Shown here piece after piece: positions 43,073 to 50,484 of a stretch of 64,000 bases of DNA. The stretch is taken from positions 248,001 to 312,000 of the forward strand of contig NZ_NPIA01000001.1 of NCBI RefSeq assembly GCF_002262935.1, written 5' to 3'. Position numbers and translations under genes: made by a program. Each line of letters begins with the position of its first letter. Position 1 is the first letter of the stretch. Under the pieces are notes generated by a model. That model was not told where the DNA came from. It searched no databases and saw only the letters and a list, made by a program, of their open reading frames with translations. Origin of the DNA: Lottiidibacillus patelloidae. Its GTDB lineage: Bacteria > Bacillota > Bacilli > Bacillales > SA5d-4.

Positions 43073-43786
43073 ATGAAAGGGTTTAACGCTTATCCGCTTG
43101 GAGATAGCGCAATTACTATCGAATTTGGTAAAACTCCTTCTCAGCAAGTGTTATCAAAGGTAAAACAGTTTTCCCAATCGCTACAACTAGCAAAATTGGC
43201 ATGGATAATTGAGTGGACAACGGCTTATACAACGGTAACAATATACTGTGACATAGCGAAAGTTAATTCAATAAAGAAAGATAACGAGGATATTTTCACC
43301 TTTGTTATAGAAAAATTATCTAGAATACAAAGTACGATAATAAATGATGAATCTATATTAAATAAACAAATTGAAATACCGGTGTGCTACGATGATGAAT
43401 TTGCCTTGGATCTTGAAGAAGTGGCAAAACTAAGTAATCTTTCTAAAGATGACGTTATTGCTTTTCATACAAACGCTATTTATCAGGTGGCAATGGTTGG
43501 TTTTTTACCAGGTTTCCCTTTTTTACAAGGGTTACCGAGTCAGTTAACCGCACCACGTAAGAAAACACCACGCCTAAAAGTTTTAGGTGGTTCTGTAGCG
43601 GTTGCCGGAAAACAGACAGGAATATATCCTTCAGACTCACCTGGTGGTTGGCAAATAATCGGACGCACTCCACTGAAGTTTTTCCGTCGTCACAATGCTA
43701 ATCCGAGTTTATTAAAAGCTGGAGATACGGTATGTTTTAAAAGAATATCGAAAGAACAATTTTATTTATTGGATAAAAATCAATGA
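43073..43786 (+). CDS. pxpB: 5-oxoprolinase subunit PxpB (KipI)
   Basis: With PxpC and PxpA forms the ATP-dependent enzyme that opens 5-oxoproline to glutamate. In B. subtilis this subunit (KipI) also inhibits sporulation kinase KinA. The 237-residue protein has the family marks FGKTPSQ, YQVAMVGFLPGFPFLQGLP and VAVAGKQTGIYPSDSPGGWQIIGRTP. A weak GAGGGAC is the ribosome site before ATG 43073. The stop overlaps the start of pxpC by 4 bp (ATGA). Confidence 0.94.
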   Translation: MKGFNAYPLGDSAITIEFGKTPSQQVLSKVKQFSQSLQLAKLAWIIEWTTAYTTVTIYCDIAKVNSIKKDNEDIFTFVIEKLSRIQSTIINDESILNKQIEIPVCYDDEFALDLEEVAKLSNLSKDDVIAFHTNAIYQVAMVGFLPGFPFLQGLPSQLTAPRKKTPRLKVLGGSVAVAGKQTGIYPSDSPGGWQIIGRTPLKFFRRHNANPSLLKAGDTVCFKRISKEQFYLLDKNQ

Positions 43787-44748
43787 GTATTGAAGTAATA
43801 ACACCTGGAATATATACGACTGTTCAAGACCTCGGAAGAACTGGATACCAACACATTGGAGTTAGTCCAAGCGGGGCATTTGATACTTTTGCACATCGAA
43901 TTGCTAATATCCTTGTCGGAAATGATGAGTCCTGCGCAACATTGGAAGTGACGATAACAGGGCCAACATTAAAATTTAACAGTCAAATGAACATCGCCCT
44001 GACTGGTGCCAATCTTTCGCCAAAGCTAAATGGTATTGAAATAGAGAACTGGCGTCGTTATCTTGTTAACGAAGGAGATATTTTAAGGTTTGCAAAACTA
44101 AAGTCAGGATGTAGAGCATATTTAGCTGTATCTGGAGGAATAGCTGGTGAAAAGTGGCTAGGTAGTACGTCTACTTATTTACAAGAAAATGTAGGTGGCT
44201 ATAAAGGGAGGCTACTGCAAAAAAAGGATGTATTACACGTAAATCAGTCTACACGTACTGATAATGAAGAAATTACTAAATGGAAAGTCTCTCAACAATT
44301 TCTTAATCATTATTATCAAAAAACACCAATTCGTGTACTTAAAGGAAGACATTATGATCAATTCTCAGAAGAAGAGCTTAAAAAATTTATGACTAATCGT
44401 TATCACGTTAATGCTTCATCAAACAGAATGGGGTATAGGTTAGATGGAGAAACAATACATCGACTTGTGGAGCAAGAACTAGTGTCCGAAGGTGTCAGTA
44501 ATGGAACGGTACAGATCCCAGCAGATGGCAAGCCAATAGTATTAATGAACGATCGACAAACGATTGGTGGCTATCCTAAAATAGCTCAAGTCATCAGTGC
44601 TGATCTAATAAAACTTGCACAATATAAACCCGGGGAAGACCTTTCATTTCGATTTGTCTCTTTACAAGAGGCTCAGAACGCATATTTAATGCTTGAGAAG
44701 GAACTAAACATATTAAAAGCAGCAGTAAAGCTAAAAGGAGGGATATAG
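43783..44748 (+). CDS. pxpC: 5-oxoprolinase subunit PxpC (KipA)
   Basis: The 321-residue biotin-dependent-carboxylase-like subunit of 5-oxoprolinase. Seen: ITPGIYTTVQDLGRTGYQHIGVSPSGAFD at the start, NRMGYRLDGE, and QIPADGKPIVLMNDRQTIGGYPKIAQV. Its stop is directly followed by pxpA (no gap). In B. subtilis KipA antagonises KipI. Confidence 0.94.
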   Translation: MSIEVITPGIYTTVQDLGRTGYQHIGVSPSGAFDTFAHRIANILVGNDESCATLEVTITGPTLKFNSQMNIALTGANLSPKLNGIEIENWRRYLVNEGDILRFAKLKSGCRAYLAVSGGIAGEKWLGSTSTYLQENVGGYKGRLLQKKDVLHVNQSTRTDNEEITKWKVSQQFLNHYYQKTPIRVLKGRHYDQFSEEELKKFMTNRYHVNASSNRMGYRLDGETIHRLVEQELVSEGVSNGTVQIPADGKPIVLMNDRQTIGGYPKIAQVISADLIKLAQYKPGEDLSFRFVSLQEAQNAYLMLEKELNILKAAVKLKGGI

Positions 44749-45498
44749 ATGAAGCAAATCGATATCAATTGTGATTATGGTGAAAGTTATGGTTCCTTTC
44801 GAGGTTTTGTTAGTGATGACATATTAAAATACATATCTTCTGTAAATATAGCTTGTGGCTTTCATGCTGGAGATTTTCGGACTATGGAGCAATCAGTCAA
44901 ACAAGCAATGCAACATAATGTGAAAATTGGAGCGCACCCAGGTTTTCCTGATTTACAAGGGTTTGGTCGAAGATTTATGCAAATGACACCAAAGGAAGTG
45001 TATCAAATTGTTGTTTACCAAATCGGAGCTTTATCTGCTTTTGTTAAAGCGGAAGGTGGACGCCTAAATCATGTTAAACCTCACGGTGCGCTATATAATT
45101 TGGCAGCCAAAGATCTATCAATTGCTTTAGCGATTGCTGAAGCGGTATATAAAACAGATAATTCATTAACATTATACGGACTTGCAAAAAGTGAGTTAAT
45201 TACTGCTGGTAAGGAAGTCGGGTTAGCCGTTGCAGAAGAAGCATTTGCAGATCGCACGTATCAAGCTGATGGGTCATTGACACCTAGGACGGAGAAGAAT
45301 GCTATCGTAACGTCTATTGATGAAGCAATAGATCAAGTTGTACATTGTATTAAACATGACGAGATGCGATCCGTTTGTGGTAACACAATAAAACTAGCGG
45401 CAGACACATATTGTATACATGGTGATACAAATACAGCACTAAGCTTAGCTAAGCAACTTACATACACCCTGAAAAAAGAAAATATTATTGTCGGATAA
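44749..45498 (+). CDS. pxpA: 5-oxoprolinase subunit PxpA (LamB/YcsF family)
   Basis: Catalytic-fold subunit of 249 residues. Seen: DINCDYGESYGSF, NIACGFHAGDFRTM, KIGAHPGFPDLQGFGRR, HVKPHGALYN, EEAFADRTYQADGSL and TYCIHGDTNTAL, all of which are family signatures. The ribosome site is AAAGGAGGG in the end of pxpC. The set is complete (B, C, A), without the transporter gene ycsG seen in B. subtilis. A terminator follows. Confidence 0.95.
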   Translation: MKQIDINCDYGESYGSFRGFVSDDILKYISSVNIACGFHAGDFRTMEQSVKQAMQHNVKIGAHPGFPDLQGFGRRFMQMTPKEVYQIVVYQIGALSAFVKAEGGRLNHVKPHGALYNLAAKDLSIALAIAEAVYKTDNSLTLYGLAKSELITAGKEVGLAVAEEAFADRTYQADGSLTPRTEKNAIVTSIDEAIDQVVHCIKHDEMRSVCGNTIKLAADTYCIHGDTNTALSLAKQLTYTLKKENIIVG

Positions 45499-45523
45499 AC
45501 CGAGGTTTATTCATGCGTGCATT

Positions 45524-45551
45524 GCTTGGGTACTCCAAGCTTTTTTCTTTT
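45524..45551 (+). terminator. Intrinsic terminator after pxpA
   Basis: Six-base stem GCTTGG with CCAAGC, followed by TTTTTTCTTTTT. Confidence 0.8.
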
Positions 45552-45575
45552 TCAGAAAATTTTTTTTGGAAAAAC

Positions 45576-45601
45576 AGAACTATTTTAATCTTGTTTTCGT
45601 C
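45576..45601 (+). promoter_or_regulatory. ECF-sigma-type promoter (probable autoregulation)
   Basis: AGAACT (45576-45581), 16 bases, then CGTC (45598-45601), 35 bp upstream of the second ECF sigma gene. The -35 keeps the AAC core but is less close to consensus than the promoter at 15975. Confidence 0.5.
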
Positions 45602-45635
45602 TAACGATCATAAAAAAAATAAGGAGGGTATTGTA

Positions 45636-46211
45636 TTGGCGGTTAATAAATTTATTGAACCTATATATGAAAATGACATACAAAACCCAGAAGAGTTTCT
45701 CATTCGGTTAATGGAAGAATATGGACAAAGTGTCGCGCGACTTGCTTACACTTACGTTAAAGATAAAGCATTAGCAGAAGACATTTCCCAAGAGGTTTTT
45801 ATAAAATGTTATCAAAACTTAAAAGGGTTTCGAAATGAAAGCTCGTACAAAACTTGGGTTTATCGTATAACGGTCAATCATTGTAAAGATGTTTTACGGA
45901 GCTGGACATTAAGAAATGTTATCCCTACAGAAATTTTCTCTTCAAAAAGGGAGCAACATAGCTTTCGTGGAGAGGAAAGTAAATCCCCCGAATATATGGC
46001 GCTCTCAAATGAAAATGACAGCGAAATAGCAGAAGCAGTATTAAAACTGCCGATTAAGTTGCGAGAAGTAATTATTTTTTATTATTATGAAGATCAAAAA
46101 ATCGAGGAAGTAGCAAATCAATTAAACCTGAATGTTAATACTGTAAAAACACGATTAATGCGGGCGAAGAAAAAATTAAGAAAGCTGATGGGAGGTAGTC
46201 ATTTTGAGTAA
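45636..46211 (+). CDS. ECF-family RNA polymerase sigma factor
   Basis: A 191-residue two-region sigma factor. Region 2: ALAEDISQEVFIKCYQNLKGFR and YKTWVYRITVNHCKDVLRS. Region 4: LPIKLREVIIFYYYEDQKIEEVANQLNLNVNTVKTRLMRAKKKL. I start it at TTG 45636, 7 bases after a perfect AAGGAGGG; the longer frame from 45513 crosses the terminator and is not coding. The partner membrane protein overlaps its end by 8 bp. It resembles SigV/SigM-type factors, without a firm name. Confidence 0.88.
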   Translation: MAVNKFIEPIYENDIQNPEEFLIRLMEEYGQSVARLAYTYVKDKALAEDISQEVFIKCYQNLKGFRNESSYKTWVYRITVNHCKDVLRSWTLRNVIPTEIFSSKREQHSFRGEESKSPEYMALSNENDSEIAEAVLKLPIKLREVIIFYYYEDQKIEEVANQLNLNVNTVKTRLMRAKKKLRKLMGGSHFE

Positions 46212-47697
46212 AGAGCTAAAACATTTAAGGGAAAAAATGAATAACACAGTACTTAAGGATGTTACCTTCGAAGAACGTCATATGCAAAAAGTATTGAATA
46301 ATATACATAGTAATTCACATATAAAAGTGGAGAAAAATAATAGTTTTTTTAATAATGCAACACGTGCGACATTTGCAAGCGTAGCAATCATTGTTTTAGT
46401 ATTCGTTGTTCTATTTAACAGTGAAATAAATATTGGTGAAGGAGATGCCCCCCCTAATAAAGAGCAATCACCAGTTGATATTCCAAAGAAAGATGATAAA
46501 AAGAATGATGATAATTCTGACGATGAAAAAGATAGTGAGCAAACGAAGGAAGATGCAGAAAAGAAAATCGTAGTAATTGAAAATAAAGCATTAGAAATAG
46601 CAATTAGAGAGAGATTACAAAAAGAGACAGGTGAATTAACCGAAGCCGATATGCTTAGATTGACAGATTTATATCTGAGCAATATGTCAGGTAATTTAAA
46701 TGGACTAGAACATGCGAAAAATTTAACACAAATAATAATAATAACTGATAGTAACGAAAGTATAGACCTTGCTAAATTAAGTGGTTTACCTAACTTATGG
46801 CTAGTTTCTATAGGAGGTTCTGGTAAGTACCAAAATTTATCTTTACTTTCTGAATGTGAAAAATTAATGGAACTTCACATATCAGGGTGGGTAGATTTAG
46901 AGCAGGTAGCATACTTAAAAAATATTTGGAAACTACAAGTGGAATCGATAGATGTAAAGGATCTAACACCACTAGCTAATTTGAGTAATTTAGGTTCACT
47001 TAAATTAATAAATATCCATTTTGAAGACTTTTCTCCACTTTCAAACTTAACGAATTTATACGAACTTGGTATATATTATACTTTTGATAGGTCTGACCCT
47101 AGTAAAGAAGCATTTAAAAATTTCTCAACGATAAAAAATTTGAAGAATTTAAAGTGGTTAACGATTAATAATTATGGGATCAAGGATATCTCTTCACTAG
47201 CAAATTTAGATAAATTAGAAGCTCTTACATTAAAACAAAATAATATTAGTGACATTAGCCCGTTAAGCAATTTAAAGAGTTTAGAGGGCTTATATCTTAC
47301 TAATAATAAAGTTAACAAAATATCAGCAATTGCTAACTTAACTGAATTAAGTTGGTTACATTTAGATGGAAATAACATTAGTAATCTTGAGCCCGTTTCA
47401 AATTTAACTAATCTAAGGGGGATATCTTTAAATGATACGAAAGTCACTGATTTAAATGTCTTAGAAAACTTACCACACATCTATAAACTCGAAATTAAAG
47501 GTGCGCCATTCGATGATATTAAGTCATTAGAAGAACAACTTTTAAATATTCCAAACTTGAGAGAGCTAATGATATCGGAAAAATTAAAAGAAAAATTAAT
47601 CGAAACAGGGACGTTTGAAACATTACAGAACAGAAATGTTAGAATATATACTGAACCACCCTATGAAGGTGAGATGAAAGAATGGCAAGATGTATAG
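46204..47697 (+). CDS. Membrane-anchored leucine-rich-repeat protein, putative anti-sigma
   Basis: A 497-residue protein with a cytoplasmic N-terminus of about 55 residues and one membrane helix (ATFASVAIIVLVFVVLF). A charged Asp/Lys linker (about 85-120) follows, and then an outside domain of internalin-type leucine-rich repeats of about 22 residues (LDKLEALTLKQNNISDISPL, LKSLEGLYLTNNKVNKISAI, LTELSWLHLDGNNISNLEPV). The overlap with the ECF sigma gene suggests it holds that sigma at the membrane and releases it on a signal. The start is TTG 46204 with GGGAGG upstream. No zinc-finger anti-sigma motif is seen. Confidence 0.75.
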   Translation: MSKELKHLREKMNNTVLKDVTFEERHMQKVLNNIHSNSHIKVEKNNSFFNNATRATFASVAIIVLVFVVLFNSEINIGEGDAPPNKEQSPVDIPKKDDKKNDDNSDDEKDSEQTKEDAEKKIVVIENKALEIAIRERLQKETGELTEADMLRLTDLYLSNMSGNLNGLEHAKNLTQIIIITDSNESIDLAKLSGLPNLWLVSIGGSGKYQNLSLLSECEKLMELHISGWVDLEQVAYLKNIWKLQVESIDVKDLTPLANLSNLGSLKLINIHFEDFSPLSNLTNLYELGIYYTFDRSDPSKEAFKNFSTIKNLKNLKWLTINNYGIKDISSLANLDKLEALTLKQNNISDISPLSNLKSLEGLYLTNNKVNKISAIANLTELSWLHLDGNNISNLEPVSNLTNLRGISLNDTKVTDLNVLENLPHIYKLEIKGAPFDDIKSLEEQLLNIPNLRELMISEKLKEKLIETGTFETLQNRNVRIYTEPPYEGEMKEWQDV

Positions 47698-47710
47698 AGG
47701 ATAAAATGAA

Positions 47711-47746
47711 GAGTGTAGGATTTTCCTACACTCTTTTTCATTTTCT
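47711..47746 (+). terminator. Intrinsic terminator
   Basis: Ten-base stem GAGTGTAGGA with TCCTACACTC, loop TTT, then TTTTT. Confidence 0.9.
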
Positions 47747-47759
47747 ATTAAAGTATTGT

Positions 47760-47788
47760 TTGATAATTTACAAGTTTCATATTATACT
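47760..47788 (+). promoter_or_regulatory. Sigma-A promoter of the microcompartment operon
   Basis: -35 TTGATA (47760-47765), exactly 17 bases, -10 TATACT (47783-47788). It is the only good promoter ahead of the regulator gene, and expected transcription starts near 47795, inside the first repeat of the operator. Confidence 0.72.
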
Positions 47789-47791
47789 TAG

Positions 47792-47828
47792 ATTAACAAA
47801 TGTTCAAAATGTAATTAACAAAATTTCA
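47792..47828 (+). promoter_or_regulatory. Tandem operator repeats of the SorC/DeoR-type regulator
   Basis: ATTAACAAATGTTCA (47792-47806) and ATTAACAAAATTTCA (47814-47828) are 15-base direct repeats, 13 of 15 identical, spaced 22 bp apart (two helical turns). They cover the start site and the region just after it. The second strongly resembles, from memory, the B. subtilis DeoR operator (ATTGAACAAAATTTCAAT). Binding here would block transcription. Confidence 0.62.
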
Positions 47829-47842
47829 CAGGGGATAGTAAT

Positions 47843-48805
47843 GTGGCTGAATCGAAAATAACTAAAGTAGTTGAAGCGGCTAAAATGTACTATGAGCTTG
47901 ACTATAGTCAGCAAAAGATAGCTGAAAAATTAGGAGTATCTCGTCCATCTGTATCTCGCTTACTTCAACAAGCTAAGCAAGAAGGTATTGTTAATATTTC
48001 GATAATTGATCCAAACGACAATAGAGAAAAACTTGCTGAACGCTTAACAACTGTTTTCGGTTTAAAACATTGTATCGTGACAAATGTCCCGCAATACAAC
48101 AGTGAAAACATAAAACAGTCGCTAGGAGCAGTTGCAGCATCATATTTAACGGAAATTGTTAAAGATGGTGACATTATCGGAACGACATGGGGAACGACGT
48201 TATACCACTTAAGTCAGCAACTTCAACCGAAAAATGTAAAGAACGTAAAAGTAGTCCAACTAAATGGTGGAGTTACTTATTCAGAAACAAATACATATGC
48301 ATCAGAGATATTAAATGATTTAAGTAAAGCATTTCATACAGTTCCACACTTTTTACCGTTACCTGCTGTTGTAGATCATGCGGTAGTAAAAGAAGCAATC
48401 CTTTCAGACAGACATATAAACTCTGTACTGGAAATGGGTAATGCAGCTAATATTGCCCTAGTTACAGTTGGTGCATTAAATGACACTTCTACATTAGTGA
48501 ATGCCGGTTATTTTACTAATAGTGACTTAAAAGTGTTAAAGAATAACGGAGCGGTTGGCGATATATGCTCTCGCTGTATTGATATAAACGGTGAAATAAG
48601 TAGTAATGAACTTGATCAAAGAACAATTGGGCTAACATTAGCAGAGTTAAAGAAAAAAGAATACGGAATACTCATTGCAGGTGGAAGTCAAAAGATAGAA
48701 GGTATCTTTGGTGCTTTAGCTGGTAAATACACGAATGTGCTAATTACTGACCAATTTACTGCTAAAGCTTTACTAGAAATGGAGGTGAACTCATCCCATG
48801 AATGA
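47843..48805 (+). CDS. SorC/DeoR-family transcriptional regulator of the BMC operon
   Basis: A 320-residue regulator like B. subtilis DeoR, which senses deoxyribose-5-phosphate. The helix-turn-helix is at about residues 20-45 (DYSQQKIAEKLGVSRPSVSRLL). The sugar-phosphate-binding domain follows (DGDIIGTTWGTTLYHLSQ, VVQLNGGV, ALVTVGAL, ILIAGGSQKIEGIFGAL). The start is GTG 47843, with AGGGGAT upstream. It is the first gene of the operon and overlaps pduL by 8 bp, so it probably represses its own operon until the sugar phosphate appears. Confidence 0.88.
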   Translation: MAESKITKVVEAAKMYYELDYSQQKIAEKLGVSRPSVSRLLQQAKQEGIVNISIIDPNDNREKLAERLTTVFGLKHCIVTNVPQYNSENIKQSLGAVAASYLTEIVKDGDIIGTTWGTTLYHLSQQLQPKNVKNVKVVQLNGGVTYSETNTYASEILNDLSKAFHTVPHFLPLPAVVDHAVVKEAILSDRHINSVLEMGNAANIALVTVGALNDTSTLVNAGYFTNSDLKVLKNNGAVGDICSRCIDINGEISSNELDQRTIGLTLAELKKKEYGILIAGGSQKIEGIFGALAGKYTNVLITDQFTAKALLEMEVNSSHE

Positions 48806-49445
48806 AAAAGATTTAGCAAAATTAATTCGTGAAACGACATTAAAAGTGTTATCGAGCGATCAACAAAAAAGTGATAAAGAAATTCCAATTGCTGCGTCTA
48901 ATCGCCATATTCACCTTTCAGCACAAGCGGTAGACAGACTTTTCGGAAAAGGATATCAACTGCAAAAGCTAAAAGACTTATCGCAACCTGGCCAGTTTGC
49001 TGCGAAGGAAACGGTAACATTGATTGGTCCAAAAGGAAAACTTCAAAAGGTCAGAGTATTAGGGCCAGCACGTGGTGATACGCAAGTAGAAATCTCACTA
49101 ACTGATGGTTTCGCATTAGGACAAGCAGCACCACTACGAGACTCTGGAGATATTGAAGGTACCCCAGGTATTACAATTCAAGGTCCTAAAGGACAATTGA
49201 AAATTGACAAAGGATTGATTTGTGCAGCTCGTCATATTCATATGCATTCAACGGATGCGGAACGTTTCCAAGTAGAAAACGGTGAACGTGTCCAAGTGAA
49301 AGTTTCTGGAGACAGAGGGTTAACATTTGATAATGTTCTCATTCGTGTTTCGGAAAAATATCGCTTAGAAATGCACATCGATATTGATGAAGCAAATGCA
49401 GCACAAATTAAAAACGGTCAATTGGGTACGCTTCTAAAATATTGA
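48798..49445 (+). CDS. pduL: Phosphate propanoyl/acetyltransferase PduL
   Basis: Converts acyl-CoA (here probably acetyl-CoA) and phosphate to acyl-phosphate and CoA, recycling CoA inside a BMC. The 215-residue protein has the two PduL half-domains with zinc-binding motifs AASNRHIHLSAQ and CAARHIHMHSTD. The N-terminal ~20 residues (NEKDLAKLIRETTLKVLSS) form a short amphipathic helix and look like an encapsulation peptide. GGAGGTG lies before ATG 48798. It passes acetyl-phosphate to acetate kinase outside the locus. Confidence 0.92.
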   Translation: MNEKDLAKLIRETTLKVLSSDQQKSDKEIPIAASNRHIHLSAQAVDRLFGKGYQLQKLKDLSQPGQFAAKETVTLIGPKGKLQKVRVLGPARGDTQVEISLTDGFALGQAAPLRDSGDIEGTPGITIQGPKGQLKIDKGLICAARHIHMHSTDAERFQVENGERVQVKVSGDRGLTFDNVLIRVSEKYRLEMHIDIDEANAAQIKNGQLGTLLKY

Positions 49446-49458
49446 AAGGGGGGATGGC

Positions 49459-50172
49459 GTGAAGAATAAGATCGAAGCAATTGTTCGCGAAGTCGTTTTA
49501 AACTATTTTAAAGAGAAAAACGGCCAGCATAAAAAGCTTCTAATTCTACTTAACTATGAAACTCCTAATCAAAATGAAGTGTGGGATCTTGTTGGAACAC
49601 TATCGAAAACATATGACGTTACGTTATGTGTCTCAGAAAAATGGACAACAGTTCCTAACACAATCAATGTAGCCGAAGTCATTGCAATTGATGGTTTAAC
49701 TGATCAAACAATGACTGAAATGGCAAGCAATGTTGATGCACTGTTTTTACCTACAATTTCATACGGTTTTCTTGCAAAGCTTGCAATGACAATTGATGAT
49801 GAGAAGGCACTTGCGTTATGTATTCACTTCCAACTAGTCGGGAAAAAACTAATTGTTGCAAAAGATGCAATTGCTCGAAAAGGTGAGCAAAAGCTTCTAA
49901 TGCCACATTCCATCCAAGAACGAATTTCTACATATATAAGTCAACTTGTTAAGGATGGCGTTAGTGTACTGAAGATGAAAGAAGTTGAAAAGTGGCTTCA
50001 GCAAAATGTTGATGCAATACAAGTGAAAAAACCTGTTTTACTTGCAAAGCATATTGTAGAAATTGCAGAAGAAGGCGACAACGAGTTACAGCTTTCAAAG
50101 AACACTGTAATTTCCCCACTAGGAAAAGATATGGCAAGGGAATTGGGTATCTCATTAAAGATGAAGGAGTAA
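49459..50172 (+). CDS. BMC-associated flavoprotein-like protein
   Basis: A 237-residue protein, not a named enzyme. The N-terminal 20 residues (KNKIEAIVREVVLNYFKEKN) form a predicted amphipathic helix like the tails on the other cargo enzymes. The middle resembles the flavoprotein fold: LLILLNYETPNQNEVWDLV, then DALFLPTISYGFLAKLAM and LVGKKLIVAKDAI. The end has TVISPLGKDMARELGI, a motif seen at the end of flavoproteins in several BMC loci. It could handle electrons or a cofactor inside the shell, but that is inference. The start is GTG 49459 with AAAGGGGGGA upstream. Confidence 0.65.
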   Translation: MKNKIEAIVREVVLNYFKEKNGQHKKLLILLNYETPNQNEVWDLVGTLSKTYDVTLCVSEKWTTVPNTINVAEVIAIDGLTDQTMTEMASNVDALFLPTISYGFLAKLAMTIDDEKALALCIHFQLVGKKLIVAKDAIARKGEQKLLMPHSIQERISTYISQLVKDGVSVLKMKEVEKWLQQNVDAIQVKKPVLLAKHIVEIAEEGDNELQLSKNTVISPLGKDMARELGISLKMKE

Positions 50173-50176
50173 AGCC

Positions 50177-50479
50177 ATGATAATTGGACAAGTTGCCGGA
50201 AGCGTCGTTTCTACTACAAAAGACGTAAAGCTTCAAGGGAAAAAACTTCTAATTGTTCAGCCACTTGACATGGTCACTTTGAAACCAGATGGAAAACAAG
50301 TTGTTGCTATCGACACTGTTGGTTCTGGAAAAGGTGAAGTAGTCATGGTTGTGAGCGGAAGTTCAGCTAGACAAACAGAAATAACAAATGGTACGCCAGT
50401 TGATGCAGCTATTATTGGAGTAGTTGATATCATTGAAATTCAAGGCGACGTTACATTTGATAAAACGAAAGGGAGGTAA
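50177..50479 (+). CDS. BMC pentameric shell protein, EutN/CcmL family (1)
   Basis: BMC-P proteins form pentamers that cap the vertices of the shell. The 100-residue protein has the EutN pattern GQVAGSVVSTTKDVKLQGKKLLIVQPL, AIDTVGSGKGEVVMVVSGSSAR and PVDAAIIGVVD. This copy has a longer C-terminal tail than the other two (about 10 residues ending KTKGR). It follows the flavoprotein-like gene by 4 bp. Confidence 0.93.
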   Translation: MIIGQVAGSVVSTTKDVKLQGKKLLIVQPLDMVTLKPDGKQVVAIDTVGSGKGEVVMVVSGSSARQTEITNGTPVDAAIIGVVDIIEIQGDVTFDKTKGR

Positions 50480-50484
50480 ACATC

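Noticed and set aside
45513-45635. N-terminal extension of the second ECF sigma gene
   Set aside because: The extra part would be translated from within the pxpA terminator and the ECF promoter. A perfect AAGGAGGG places the start at TTG 45636.
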